Source: Daucus carota subsp. sativus
Lineage: Eukaryota > Streptophyta > Magnoliopsida > Apiales > Apiaceae
NCBI RefSeq assembly: GCF_001625215.2
Contig: NC_030382.2
Span: forward strand, 22,338,327 to 22,402,326
Length of the DNA stretch: 64,000 nt
Direction: 5' to 3'
Shown here: positions 19,581 to 31,447 of the stretch, piece by piece
Layout of the letters: every line of letters starts with the position of its first letter
How positions within the stretch are numbered: the first letter of the stretch is position 1
The notes under the pieces: model-generated
Seen by the model: the letters and a program-made list of their open reading frames with translations, nothing else
The model's database searches: none
Told to the model about the DNA's origin: nothing
Translations under genes and position numbers: made by a program

Positions 19581-22217
19581 TCAAATAGCAAAACAAGTAG
19601 ATCTTACTCTATCTGATATTGTTTCACTATTGTGCATTAACTCATTATCGACATAATTCTTGAACCAATCAATAAATGTATGATTGTGCTCAACTTCTAT
19701 CCAATTAGCCCCTTTCTCAGGATGTTCATCACTAATAGATTTCCTATGCAATTCTGCAAAGGGAACAACATCAACGGTGTTATGTAGAACACAAAGGTGC
19801 ACTCGACGCCATTGTGCACTGTTGATCTCAATTTGTTGACCTCCAGTAACACCTTCACCATCAATCCTACCACTATGACGGTCACTTGGCAAACCAATTG
19901 CTTCCACATTTGGGATAAATTCTGACCAAAACTCTATTGCTTCTTCAATTAGATAGCGTTCTGCAATGCAACCCTCTGGTCGAGACCTGTTCATTACATA
20001 TTCTTTCAAGATTTTCAAATATCGTTCAACTGGATACATCCATCTCACACGAGCTGGACCACACATTCTTGTCTCATAAACAAGGTGCACAGTCAAATGA
20101 ATCATGATGTCGAAGAACGATGGGGAAAAATACATTTCAACCTCACAAAGTGTCTCAACAATTTGTCGTTGGAGATATGGCAACCTTCTTGGATCAATGA
20201 CTTTGCTACTCATTGATTTAAAGAACCAACACAACTTTGTGATTGTTTTCCGTACTTTTTCTGGCAAAATGGAACGTATAGCAATTGGAAGCAAATTCTC
20301 CATGATAACATGACAATCATGTGATTTCAAGCCCTTTAATTTCATGTCACTCATAGATACAAGACTTTTGATATTTGATGAAAATCCTTCTGGCACCTTG
20401 ACTGAATGGAGTGTCTGTAGTAATACTCTCTTCTCATCCTTAGAAAGAGTATGAGCTGCAGGAGGTAAATAAGGTTTTTTTCCTGGTTTCTCCTGAGGGG
20501 CTAGCTCGGGTCTTATTCCCATCTCCAACATATCCATCCTTGCATTAAGACCATCTTTAGTTTTACCCCGGACACCAAGCATGGTGCCAATTAGGCTGTC
20601 AAAAACATTTCTCTGCACATGCATGAGATCGATAAAATGTCTGACATAGAGGTCCTTCCAATAACTCAATTCGAAGAAAATCGAACGCTTCTTCCAGCCC
20701 CTAGTAGGAACATCCTTCGCAAATTCTTTACCAAATTGGACGTCTAGGGTTTCAAGCTCTTTAAAAACTTCATCACCTGATAATATAGGAGGAGCACCTC
20801 GTTCTTCAACTTCACCATTAAATGCTAATGGCATAGTTCTGTACCGATGGTTTGAGGGTAACCATCGCCTGTGCCCCATATAAACACACTTCTTACAATG
20901 TTTCAATCGAATATGACCAGTCTCCTCACCACACAAAGGACATGCATAGTAGCCTTTCACACTATACCCGGAAAGATTGCCATAAGCGGGAAAATCACTT
21001 ATTGTTCCGAATAACATGGCCTTCAATCTAAACTGGTCTTTTTTGTGTGCATCATATACTTCAATTCCCTCTTCCCATAGTAGCTTCAAGTCCTCGACTA
21101 ATGGTGCCAAGTATACATCAATGTCGTTACCAGGTTGTATAGGACCTGATATCAAAATTGACATCATCATATATTTGCGCTTCATACAAAGCCACGGTGC
21201 TAAGTTATAGATCATTAAAATCACAGGCCATGTACTGTGAGAACTACTTTGAAGACGATGAGGGTTCATTCCATCAGTTGAAAGTGCTAGACGAAGATTC
21301 CTTGGTTCTTTCCCAAAATCCTTATATGTATCATCGAATGTCTTCCATTGAGGTGAATCAGCAGGGTGTCTGAACATCCCATATTTCGTTCTACCATCGT
21401 GATGCCACGTTAAATTTTTAGCATCTTCAACACTAGCATACAATCGTCTGAGTCTGGGTAATATAGGAAAGTACCACATGACCTTTGCGGGAGAATTGTT
21501 GGTCTTATAACGTTTTAATCCGTATTTTGGACATTCATCAAAGGTTGCATACTCTTTTCGATATAAAATACAATCATTAGGACAAGCATGAATCCTTTCA
21601 TGTACTAATCCAATGGATTTGAGCATCTGTTTAGCCTCATAAGTTCTCCGCGGTAGGACATTGTCATCTGGCAAGAGTTCACTAACAGCTGTGAGCATCT
21701 CTGTAAAGAAAACATCAGAAACTTGATGTCCAACTTTTAAGTTGTACAAAGTCAACACAGCTGATAATTTAGAAGCCTTCTTACACCCAGGCCATAATGG
21801 TAGCGCAGCATCATCCTTTAGTCTGTCATGCATATCAGGATGATTGCGTAACTCTTCATTGAATACTTCAGGCTTATTTTTTTTATCACCAGAAGTAGTG
21901 CCACCAGTGTTTGTAGTCTCATTGGCATCCCCTCTATTTATAAATTGATAATTTGAATTCATGTTACTTGTGTCACTTATTCCATTCTTTTCACCATGAT
22001 ATGTCCAACACGTGTAAGTTCTTTCAATGCCGTGACACATTAAGTGTTCATTTAACTTGTCGAGACCATCAACTTCTACAAAATTTAAACATTTCTGACA
22101 TGGGCATAAGATGAATCTGGTATCCTTTGCATACTGAGATACATGATTACAAAACTCCTTCACGCCATTCCTATATTCTTTTGACAACCGAGGTGCTTTT
22201 ATCCAATTTCGATCCAT
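19581..22217 (-). CDS. TNP2-like CACTA transposase, 878 aa, intact
   Basis: A single long exon. Residues 1-75 form the N-terminal transposase-associated domain, with CPCQKC and a conserved LNEHLMCHGI, ending in YTCWTYHGE. The Transposase_21 core follows at roughly 230-450, with the acidic LALSTDGMNPH and TISDFPAYGNLSG motifs and a CPLCGEETG zinc-binding piece. A DUF4218-like region at about 630-760 (HVIMENLLPIAIRSILPEKV, then VRWMYPVERYLKILKEYVMN) precedes a short tail. No stops or frameshifts occur. A leader intron is likely: donor at 22772, acceptor at 22240 (TTCTTTTCCAG), with the first exon upstream of 22773. The family cuts and pastes CACTA elements through their terminal and subterminal repeats. 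The last about 9 codons contain a GTAAGA donor, so the true C-terminus may differ. Confidence 0.95.
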   Translation of the reverse strand: MDRNWIKAPRLSKEYRNGVKEFCNHVSQYAKDTRFILCPCQKCLNFVEVDGLDKLNEHLMCHGIERTYTCWTYHGEKNGISDTSNMNSNYQFINRGDANETTNTGGTTSGDKKNKPEVFNEELRNHPDMHDRLKDDAALPLWPGCKKASKLSAVLTLYNLKVGHQVSDVFFTEMLTAVSELLPDDNVLPRRTYEAKQMLKSIGLVHERIHACPNDCILYRKEYATFDECPKYGLKRYKTNNSPAKVMWYFPILPRLRRLYASVEDAKNLTWHHDGRTKYGMFRHPADSPQWKTFDDTYKDFGKEPRNLRLALSTDGMNPHRLQSSSHSTWPVILMIYNLAPWLCMKRKYMMMSILISGPIQPGNDIDVYLAPLVEDLKLLWEEGIEVYDAHKKDQFRLKAMLFGTISDFPAYGNLSGYSVKGYYACPLCGEETGHIRLKHCKKCVYMGHRRWLPSNHRYRTMPLAFNGEVEERGAPPILSGDEVFKELETLDVQFGKEFAKDVPTRGWKKRSIFFELSYWKDLYVRHFIDLMHVQRNVFDSLIGTMLGVRGKTKDGLNARMDMLEMGIRPELAPQEKPGKKPYLPPAAHTLSKDEKRVLLQTLHSVKVPEGFSSNIKSLVSMSDMKLKGLKSHDCHVIMENLLPIAIRSILPEKVRKTITKLCWFFKSMSSKVIDPRRLPYLQRQIVETLCEVEMYFSPSFFDIMIHLTVHLVYETRMCGPARVRWMYPVERYLKILKEYVMNRSRPEGCIAERYLIEEAIEFWSEFIPNVEAIGLPSDRHSGRIDGEGVTGGQQIEINSAQWRRVHLCVLHNTVDVVPFAELHRKSISDEHPEKGANWIEVEHNHTFIDWFKNYVDNELMHNSETISDRVRSTCFAI

Positions 22218-22239
22218 TAAAATAGTAATAAAGTATAAC

Positions 22240-23470
22240 CTGGAAAAGAAAAATAAAGCAGGGAAGAAAATAAAAAAAATAAAATCCTTCTAATACCAGT
22301 AAGCAACAATAATATTCACAAAAATAGAGATTAAAACTCTTTTCAATGTACTAACAACATACATATATTGTTTCACAGCCTCTAACATTACCAAACACCT
22401 AAGGGGCATCTTGATAACTACTTTAGTTGAAGTTAAAAAAATGAACCAGACTAAGGGAATTATTGGAAAAGGTGAGAAAATCTTAAAAAGGTGTTATTCG
22501 GACAGACAATGAGACAGAATGAGAAACAGAGGACTATACAAGGTAATAAAATACATACACAAAAAGCCAAACTCACCAACAATACACCCGCTGTGCCGTG
22601 ATGATTCTAATATGTTACATTATCACATTGCCATCCACCAATCAAACATTCTAGTTATATTTTTGTAAGTGTATTGTAGTGGACACAACAATAAGAGCAC
22701 AGATCAATGAACACTATTGAAAGAAAAATCAATTTAATACCTAATTGGAATACCTAAGTAAAGAAATAATACCTATTTTGTGCATTTGGTTCGATTAGAG
22801 AGACCAGGATATACCCTAATTTTGATGCTCTGAGTAGAGAGTAATGCAGGGAGACGCCGAGAGAAACTGCAGCATGCTCTGTGTTAGTGTCGCTACGTAC
22901 GTGTTCATCCTTTAAAAAAAAAACAAACTTACACTTTTAATTAATTGAAATAAAACTATTAATTAGTTAAAAACCCAATCCACACATATATATATATATA
23001 TATTTATATAAGGTTTTATAAATAAAAATATTTGATGCTAATTTAAAATATAATACTTAGTTAATGCTTTATTATCTTGTATTTAGAAACAAAATTCTTT
23101 GATGTTAAATGTATTGTATATTATAATAACATATTTTCATGTAACTTTAGTTTTTATTTATTAATATATAATATTCAAACTCATATTATTTTGATAGTGT
23201 ATATGTATTTTGTATGTAATATAAATATAATATTTTTTTAAATTTTTAATGTTAGTTAGTTTTGTGATTTATAGAGGTGATCACGACACAACACACTAGA
23301 TTAACTAAAATGTATATATTCGCTTAAGAAAATTAAAAAAATTGTATAATACAATTTGTGTAAAAAAACCCTAAATTAAGTTATTTTGATTTTATTCTCC
23401 AAGATAATATTTTGAGATGGGTTGTGTAAGTTAGTTAAGTAAATAAAAATAAATAACAGAAATTACTTAT
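22240..23470 (-). other. CACTA leader and promoter region
   Basis: Contains the presumed leader intron (22772-22240) and a non-coding first exon of roughly 100 bp ending CACAAAATAG at 22773. Farther right is an AT-rich stretch with a (TA)n run near 22987-23002. No other gene is seen. Confidence 0.45.
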
Positions 23471-23474
23471 AATA

Positions 23475-24060
23475 CACTATCTTAAACAGCGTTTCTAAAA
23501 ACGTTATTGAAGTGTCAATAATTTTATATAAATATTTTAAAATTACTTAGAAAACATTAACTTCCATAGCATTTCACTAAGCGCTATGTAGGCTTGTACT
23601 TATAATACAATATCTTAAATAGCGTTTCTAAAAGCGTTATTGAAGTATAAATAATTTTATATAAATATTTTAAAATTAATAATTTTATATAAATATTTTA
23701 AAATCACTTAGAAAACATTAACTTCCATAGCATTTCAGTAAGCGCTATCTAGGTTGGTACTTATAATACACTATCTTAAATAGCGTTTCTAAAAACGTTA
23801 TCGAAGTGCCAATAATTTTAAATAAATATTTTAATATTATTTAAAAATCATTATCTTCCATAGCGTTTATGTAAACCCTATCTAAGTTGATACTTACATA
23901 GCGCTTATTTATCATACGTTATGTTTGTTCATTTCTTTTTTTTTTATTTGTATTTTTTATAATGCTTACATAGCGTTTGTGGAAAAAAACGCTATGTAAG
24001 TAAATAACTTACATAGCCCATCATAAAAACGTTATCTAAGTAACGTATCTTAAGCACATT
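23475..24060. repeat. Right subterminal repeat zone of the CACTA element
   Basis: Three roughly 130-150 bp direct units built around TAGCGTTTCTAAAARCGTTA and CCATAGCATTTCASTAAGCG, followed by inverted TAGCG/CGCTA motifs up to the terminus. They mirror the left zone. Confidence 0.8.
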
Positions 24061-24316
24061 TCTGTAGTAGTGTTATGACGTGTACACGGGAGATATCTAT
24101 ACTGGTTCGGATCTTTTTTATTGTTTAATGTAAATCATAATTGAATCAATAACATTGCTCATTAATGATTGCTTAGTTAGACTGCTCTAACTAAAATGCA
24201 CCATAACATCCATCAAATCAGCACAATATTTCTAATCTCATGCCATTGCACAATTTTATCTAACAAATTTGGAAAGTAAAAACTAAACTCAACACTTTTT
24301 CCTCAAATGCATGAAC

Positions 24317-27300
24317 TGTAATATCCCAGATTTTTAATTCAGATTTGATTATTATAGATCCAATTTTTTTAAAATGTTATGGTTGTCCTTAATTGATTAT
24401 TGTGTGATGGTCTATATTTGTTTCGTGGATTAGTAGATTACGCGTCCTCCTTCTTTCTTTGATTCCGAGGACGGAATCCGTTTAACGAGGGTAGATTGTA
24501 ATGACCCGGATTTTTAAAATCTATTTATTATTATGAAAGTGATTTTGTTCAAGGAAGGGAATGAGATTTGATATTTTATTCCATTTTAATTAAATCAAAA
24601 TGTTATATTTAAATTCCGGGTTATTGTGTTATTGGTATATAACTGTTTCTTCAAAAATGAGTTTCATATACTATTTTGAAAAATTCTAAATGATTACTAT
24701 GTGATTATATTCTCGAGAGTCGGTGTATTTCATTTCTATTTGATCGTTGAGCTGTGTTAATGATTTTCTGTGTAGATTAAAGTGGGGTGTTTCTATTAAT
24801 TTCAGTAGTGATCCAAAGATCATGAAAATTATATTTTATTAGTTTTTAATTATTTTAAGATTTCTAAAGTTATTTTGGTATTTATCGGGATTATTTTTAT
24901 CTGTGAGTTTGTTCGTTAATTTGTCAAATTCAGTCTGGAGCCAGCCAGATCAGTGAGGACACGCGTCAAAATTCCTAACACGTGTCCAATTGCTACATTT
25001 TCAGTTTATAATTATATTTTTAATTCAAAATATCAATCTCTCCGTTCTCTTCCGTGCGTCTCTCTTTTCTCTCTCTCTTCTCACACAATCTCTCTCTCAG
25101 CCTCACTCGCCTCTCCCTTCCCTCTCCTGCCCTCCTCCCCTGTAAGCGCCGCGCCGATCCTCTCTCCGCACCGCCACCGTCCGGCGCCTCCCTTCACCAT
25201 GTTCAGCTACCACCAGACTCGGCATCTCTTTTCCTCTGGTTTCTATCTCGATTTCCCTGGTTTTTCCCCCTTGTTTCGCTGCTGTGTTGCGTGTATATAC
25301 GCGTGTATTTTGTGCGTGTAAGAGTGTGTGCAGCGTGTGTATACTGTGTATTCAAGTGTGTGTGTTGGGTGAGTTCGTGTGGGGCCGAGTTGGCCGGGTG
25401 TTGATTGCTGGGTTGTGTAAATTATTCGGGTAGCTCGAGTCTTGATATGGATTTCTTAAATACGTGCTCCGTTTATTATTTCGATTATTAGTTTATTTGA
25501 TTGATTATCGGGTTTAGTTAGTAGTTATAAATTGGGTGTTTGAGTTATTGGATTAATTACAGGTTTGTTTGTGGTTGTTGTGTCGATATGATATCGACTG
25601 GTAGTCCGATAAATAGAGAAGGTGCTGCCCGATTTTCAAATAAAATTTAGATTTTTAATTATATGGGAGCGTGTCCTATAATTATCGGACTATTAAGCGA
25701 CTTTACATAGTTACTGATTTGTGATATTTCTATAAAATCTATAAATAATATTTATGTGATTTGGTAGTAATAGCTGTACTACATAGCATTATTATTGATG
25801 TTAATGTGTGAAACGGTGTTTACTTGGTAATTATAGGATGCCGAATATTAATAAATATTAGTATTATTCTTTATTATTATTATTACTTTCACTAGTAGTA
25901 ATAATAGTAAATAATAATATTAATAATATAAATATGCAATATCTTAAATAGATATAATGCTATGCTTATTTAATTCAACTTGTATATATTTGAATTGAAT
26001 AGTATCTAAATTGAGTATTATGGTAAGTGGTAAGTAAATGTATGGAAATATGTGATAACTGCTAAGTGCTACGTGTTAAATGTTAGAGTGTTATTCTTGA
26101 TAGTATAATGTATTAATATTGAATTACTTCCGTTTTAAAGATAAGCTGTTAGTTTCTTTCAATCATTATGTGTTTAATTAGGTGCCGCATGTCTGGGCGG
26201 ATTATTTATCATTATGTTTTAGGTGCCGCATGTCGGGGCGGGTACTTTTCTTATGTGATTTACTGCATGTCGAGGCAGATATTCTTTATATTAGTATTTT
26301 ATTTAGTTTAAAGAGCTTGATTTGATTGATTTGAAAACAGGGGGATAGTCCTATTTACGAATAGGTCATGCCGAATTTTCCGTAGAAATATTAACTTAAG
26401 TTACGCGTTCTCGTGTTAAATAATATTCTGAGTTGGTTGTAAGTTATAAAACTATAATGTGTGCTACTTGTTATGTGCTATATAATGTGCCATGTATATA
26501 TATATATATGTATATATATATCGCGAAAGGGTAGAATTATAATAGTCGTTTCGGAAGGATACTAAAGTAGTATCTTTTTGCTTATAATAGGATCGAGCAT
26601 TGCGAGCGTGATACCAAGAAAAGGCAAGAAAAGGGGAGAGTTGCATAGTGGTTCAGTAGTTACAGATTGTTCGAGACAAATAGAACCAGACGTTAGGGAT
26701 CAAGATTGAAGTTAGATAAGATTTCGTATCAGGCTTCAGCAACCGCATGAGCGACATAGCAAAGAATCAGGAATAGTTGATGGTGATGTCTTGAGAAAGC
26801 AGAATAAGATAAGGATGTTAGCTAAGAGTGTATAAGCTAAGGACCAAAGGCAAGTATTCTCATTCCTCTCTTGTATATTTGAAAGTGCAAGTATTCCTAT
26901 CTTCACTTATTGTTCAAGTGATATTTTCTTTAAACCCTTATGCAAGTAATTCTATTCTCAACTTGTAATTACTGCAAGTCTTCCTATTCAAACTCAATAT
27001 TTAGAAGCAAGTGCTCTTTCCTTAAAACTTTTACTTATTGCAAATGCATGACTTAAATACGATTTTGAGTTGGAAAGAGTGACTTATCAAATTGATACAC
27101 ATGGTTTCAAATCTCTATAAATGTTTTTCATAACTCGGTTTAGTTCCTCGGTTGTAAGGCTTATCCGTTGTAAGTATACTTCCTATGGAATAAACCTTTT
27201 CTTAAAAATGCAATTCTTTAGAACTGGGAAGTAAAAACTCAGATATAATTGGAGTTGCGTAAGAGGACCGTTATTTGGTAACGGCCCAGCCTATTTGTTT

Positions 27301-28052
27301 GCGTAAGAGGACCATTGTAAGGCAATGGCCTAACGTTATTTGAAGACCTAGCTAGTCTTCAGTTCCGGAACATGTTATTTCAGGGCAATGCGTAGCCATT
27401 GTCCAAGTAACTGTAGACTGATCATCTACGTGACTATTAACGTCCAATATATCTGAATGCTTTGGAAATGATATGTACTTTTGAATTGTTTTGGTTTCAA
27501 GTTAAAAGCATGTTGTTTTGTATACTTCCAGTTCAATTACTTTTTCTGCTTTAACTCCTGTTTCTTCAAACCCCTTTCAGATAGTGTTAAAGATGATTCA
27601 TCTGTCTAGGCTACGCGTAAGAGTAATGCTAGGCAAGGATTTCAAGTGGTTAGTTGTGACTGAATGACCAGGTAAAGTATTCCGGAAGATGTCTGCGAGA
27701 TTAGTGGTAATTAGGGTTGGCTTAATTTCGATTTAAATGTAAAACAAATTTATTAAATATTATCAGCTACACTGATAAATTAGATAGTGATGTAGTAAGA
27801 TTTATTAGTTGTGATTTCTGATTTCAATACTATAACCTGTTTGCGATCTTGTTTTAAAGGGGGTGAAATTGAGTTTTAATTTAAATCATTTTTTTATTTT
27901 ATATCAAGGTTTTGAAATACTTGTTATTACTTTCTCTTAAAGATACAAGTTTTAAATTATTTTTCTTTTAGTGGCTCAAAAATACAGGTTTTAAATTATT
28001 TTTATTTACACGTGGCACCAAATCCTGACCCCCGGATTTGAGGGCTGTCACA
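24317..28052 (+). mobile_element. LTR retrotransposon with almost all of its interior deleted
   Basis: The element starts TGTAATATCCCAGATTTTT and ends GGGCTGTCACA, with TGAAC on both sides (24312-24316 and 28053-28057), a 5-bp target duplication. About 100 bp at the left are a 5' LTR start, related to the second start TGTAATGACCCGGATTTTT at 24497. Between them is typical sequence just before a 3' LTR, including a purine-rich AACGAGGGTAGA. The remainder is one long LTR with CT-rich leader-like sequence. No gag or pol is left. The layout is consistent with a Ty3/gypsy element that lost most of its 5' LTR and interior by deletion; the superfamily is inferred. Confidence 0.75.
24497..28052 (+). 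repeat. 3' LTR, about 3.56 kb
   Basis: Begins TGTAATGACCCGG right after a polypurine-like tract and ends TGTCACA. It contains a CT-rich stretch (about 25040-25180) that resembles a transcribed leader. Three spaced copies of a GCCGCATGTCGGGGCGG-type motif lie at about 26180-26275, and two copies of GCGTAAGAGGACC at about 27255 and 27300. Open frames inside (24953-25404) are CT-repeat artefacts. Confidence 0.65.
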
Positions 28053-28057
28053 TGAAC

Positions 28058-28409
28058 ACCATATCTCTCCGAGAAACTTCAGCAAAAGAATATGAAAATA
28101 AACAAATATCTTGTTATCCTTCTTATAATTTGAACACAATTCTTAAAATGATTATCTTTTTCAAAACAACTTCACCATTAAATAATAACTATATGGTTAT
28201 CCTCCAAATAAATTTGTTAATTTTTGATGGTATCTTTAAAACCTATATTTTATACATGTTCTTCACTGTGTAGCACTCAAAGTTACTTAATTAGTGCACA
28301 TCACCAACCACCACATTATTAAATTAGAGTCCTAAAATTAATCAAAACAATCACACACCAAATCATTATTCTACTCTCTCATTCTTTATTTCAGTTATAA
28401 TATTATATA
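28058..28409. other. Host flank of the deleted LTR element
   Basis: AT-rich spacer that continues the sequence left of 24312. The short open frame at 28052-28273 has no support as a gene. Confidence 0.4.
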
Positions 28410-30678
28410 TGTAATATCCCGGACTTTTCACAAGTTATTTTAATATTATGTTTCAGAATGAGAGGATTAAAGCTTATATTTCATTTTATTCAAGTCCGAT
28501 AAGTTTATAAATTGGTATGCGATATATCTTTTTTCGGGGCAATGGGATAGCGAAAAATTATTATTATTTGAATTATCATGTGAATGATTTTACTATGTGC
28601 AGTTTTACTGAAATTTGAACTAATTATGTGCATTTTAAATTTAAATTCAAGTAAGCATTATTGTGCACTTTATCAAAAATTATTATTTGGATATTTTGAC
28701 GACCTTTATGCAATTCATATGTGTTAAGTGCGTAACTGATGTGTGTTGGATTGATAGGTTATGTATTTGGTAATTTAAAAAATGATTTCCCAAAATTTTA
28801 GAGATATGAGTATATGGTAATTGGATTTCTAAATTTACAAAAATGCCCTCAAAAATCATTTTTATAACCTTTTAATCAGATTAATTATTTTTAAGAATTT
28901 AAAAAATTGTCGGAATATGATTTTGATGAAAATTGGATTTTTAAATAATTTCTGATCACAATTAACTTCTAAATTGCGTATAAATTTCAAAAGTTCTCTA
29001 TAAATCCTAAAAAATTTATTCAATCAGTTTTATAATATTATAGGAGTTATATAAATATCTCAGTGAAGTTTTGAAGATATTTTGTAACGAGTTTTTGTGT
29101 AAATCAGTTAAAAAGCGAGTATGAGTCTGAGCCTAGTTAAATGTGCCAAGTTTATTATCCACAGACTATAGTAGGATAATTTTATGTTCTTCTCTTAAAA
29201 AACAATCTGTTGAATCTCTCCTTCCTCTCAAAATCTCTCTCGAACCCCCCTCGCTCCTAATCTTTCGGTCTCTCTCTCCCGCGAATATCCCCCCCCCCCC
29301 CCCGTGTTTTTTTTTCTGTCACAATCTCTTTGCCGTTGTCGGTGCTGCCAACGTATTCAAGTCGCCGCCGCTGTTTTCTTCGGTTTTTCCGGCCGTCAAG
29401 TCCTGACGGGACTGTAGCTCTGTTTACGGCAATTAAGGAATTGTCTCCACCTCCTGCTTGCATGTAATTCGGTATAAGTTCGTTTTCCTCCGTAAATCGA
29501 TTACGTGATATATGTATATGTATATATGCGTGTTTACATGTCGGGCAATTGAAATATATTGGTGTGAACTATGTTTATATGTGTATGTATTTGATATGTG
29601 TGTATAATCTGATTTATGTGGCTTGTGTGTAATACTATTATGAGTGATTGAAGATGAGCCTGATTTTTGAAATTAGGATTATTGGTTGTTAAATTTCTGT
29701 TTATAAGTATGTGGTGATAACAAAATCGGTGGTGTTAATCTCATCGTTGAGGTTTTGTTATTTACCTTGGGTTATTGATTATTGTTAGTCACATCGGTTA
29801 GTAGCTTTTGTTTATAAACATGAGGATGACAGTTTGGTGATTTTTGTTTGTATAAATTAAGTTATGTGTATACGTGTTTGGAAGGGTATTTTAAAAGTTA
29901 AAGTAATGGATTAAAGATTTAGAATTATATATACTTGAATTGAAAGTTTTGGTTGTTGTTGGTCTGTTTTTGCAGCATATTCTGGGCTGATCGATTTAAT
30001 TTATGTGCTTAATTTTTGTGTGGTTATGTGGTCCGTGGAGGCTACTTTCTACTCACGAAAGAATTAGATTAATTTAATAAACGAGCTAAAAGATATGTAT
30101 GTTTTAGTGCGTAGTGCAGAAAATTCTAGGCAGGTGTGTCCTATTCCAGACCCTGTTTTGCTACCTTTGACTTGGTATTTACTTATGAAATTTTTACTAG
30201 AGTTTGATATTGGGGTCTGGAAGGTGCTGTTAAAAGTTTATACCAACAGACCAATTTTTCAATTTATTTAAAATCTTAGGATGGGGCTGGTTCTGCAGGA
30301 CAGATTTAAGTTCCTGACTTGCATGCCCTGTTTTACTTCCTTAAACACGGAATTTGCTTCATTTGCTTCAATAAATTTTATAGTAGATTGGGGTAATGTT
30401 TAGGAGTGTGTCATAAAAATTACATATAGAAACAATAAATTTCAATTTATTTAAAAATCACAGAGTAAGGACTGATTGAACCATTGTCTAGTTTTCTTTC
30501 TTTATTAGTGCATATTATGAGTTTGTATTTGGTTGATTGCACATAATTGATAAATGGATTCTTGTAGTGATGGTAGCTTGTTATTTGTTTAGCTTAATTT
30601 CATGTTCGAATATAGAGGGTTTCATGAGTTTTTACTTGATACATGCTGGAAGCTATATAAAAGTAAAATTGGAAGATG
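28410..30678 (+). mobile_element. LTR-like fragment related to the 24497 LTR start
   Basis: Starts TGTAATATCCCGGACTTTT, like the two LTR starts at 24317 and 24497. After about 800 bp it has a CT-rich and C-run (about 29285-29303) leader-like zone, as in that LTR. No matching TGTCACA end is found before 30679, where a CACTA terminus begins, so it is truncated or interrupted. No coding sequence is supported. Confidence 0.45.
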
Positions 30679-31447
30679 TATTACAAGAAAAAGGGCTTTT
30701 AGCGACCGACTATCAGCGACCGCGGCTCGTCGCTATTAGGCTTTAGCGACGGAATCCGGTAGCTACAAACTGTGGCATATAATCTCGTCGCTACTAGTTG
30801 ATACGCAACTAGTAGTTTGTCGCTAACTTTAGCGACCGATCGGCAACCAGTTTTCGTGGCTAATACAGCTACAGGAATTTGCGACCACTCTCTGTCGCTA
30901 ACTTTGTGTCATTTTTCTACCAGCATTGGCTACAGCTTGCGGTCGCTAAAGTCAATTTTTTTTTTACATTTTTTTTTGTTTTCTGCAGATTTACATATAA
31001 TTTCAGTTTGTACCTGCTTTTCCCACAAACAATAACAACTTTGTCCCAACAAATATCACAATGACCTGTATTTAAAATGATTGCATTGAATAACCGAACA
31101 ATAGAAGGATGCCTAATTAATATCAAAGGTTACATCATCCTAAAAATTTCAGCAACACAACCATATGTTCCGATTATCATCCAAGCAGTACAATACAAAC
31201 ACCTAAATACTCTAAGATCCTCCAACATCAGCATCCTAATCAGCATGATCACCCTGTAAATGTCATTTGAAGAAGTGAATCTAGGTGGCATATAAACAAC
31301 AAAATATGAAAAACAGATTCAGCAGTTAATAACGCAATTAAAGTTAACTATTAAATAGATAATATACCTTACGACCATCACTTTGTTATACACTATGATC
31401 CTCCAATATCAGCATCCAGGTCATCATGATCACCCTGTCATTATCAA
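30679..31447 (-). mobile_element. CACTA element end fragment
   Basis: TATTACAAGAAAAAGG at 30679 looks like the common plant CACTA terminus CACTACAAGAAAAA with two C-to-T changes. It is followed by many TAGCGAC/GTCGCTA subterminal motifs to about 30955. On the minus strand two duplicated short last-exon-like pieces (reading GDHxDxDADxGGS then stop, at about 31210-31254 and 31398-31437) follow CAG acceptors. This is consistent with the 3' end of a transposon gene. The other terminus is not found. Confidence 0.55.

Larger units (their letters stand above)
17575..24072 (-). mobile_element. CACTA (En/Spm) DNA transposon, 6.5 kb, nearly complete
   Basis: The right end, read inward on the minus strand, is CACTACTACAGAAATG. 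The left end is CATTACTACACATTTT, with the second C changed to T. TTA flanks both ends (17572-17574 and 24073-24075), the 3-bp duplication typical of CACTA elements. Subterminal zones carry many TAGCG(T/C)TT..AAGCGCTAT motifs. The minus strand encodes a TNP2-type transposase and, downstream, a Ulp1-like protease. Both reading frames are intact. The degenerate left terminus may reduce mobility. No TNPA-like subterminal binding protein gene is evident. Confidence 0.94.

Noticed and set aside
24953..25404. Two overlapping open frames rich in Ser and Leu
   Set aside because: They read through the CT-rich leader-like part of an LTR in two frames, which is typical of simple sequence rather than a gene.
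29143..29463. Overlapping open frames on both strands
   Set aside because: They derive from a CT-rich region with a long C run in an LTR-like fragment.
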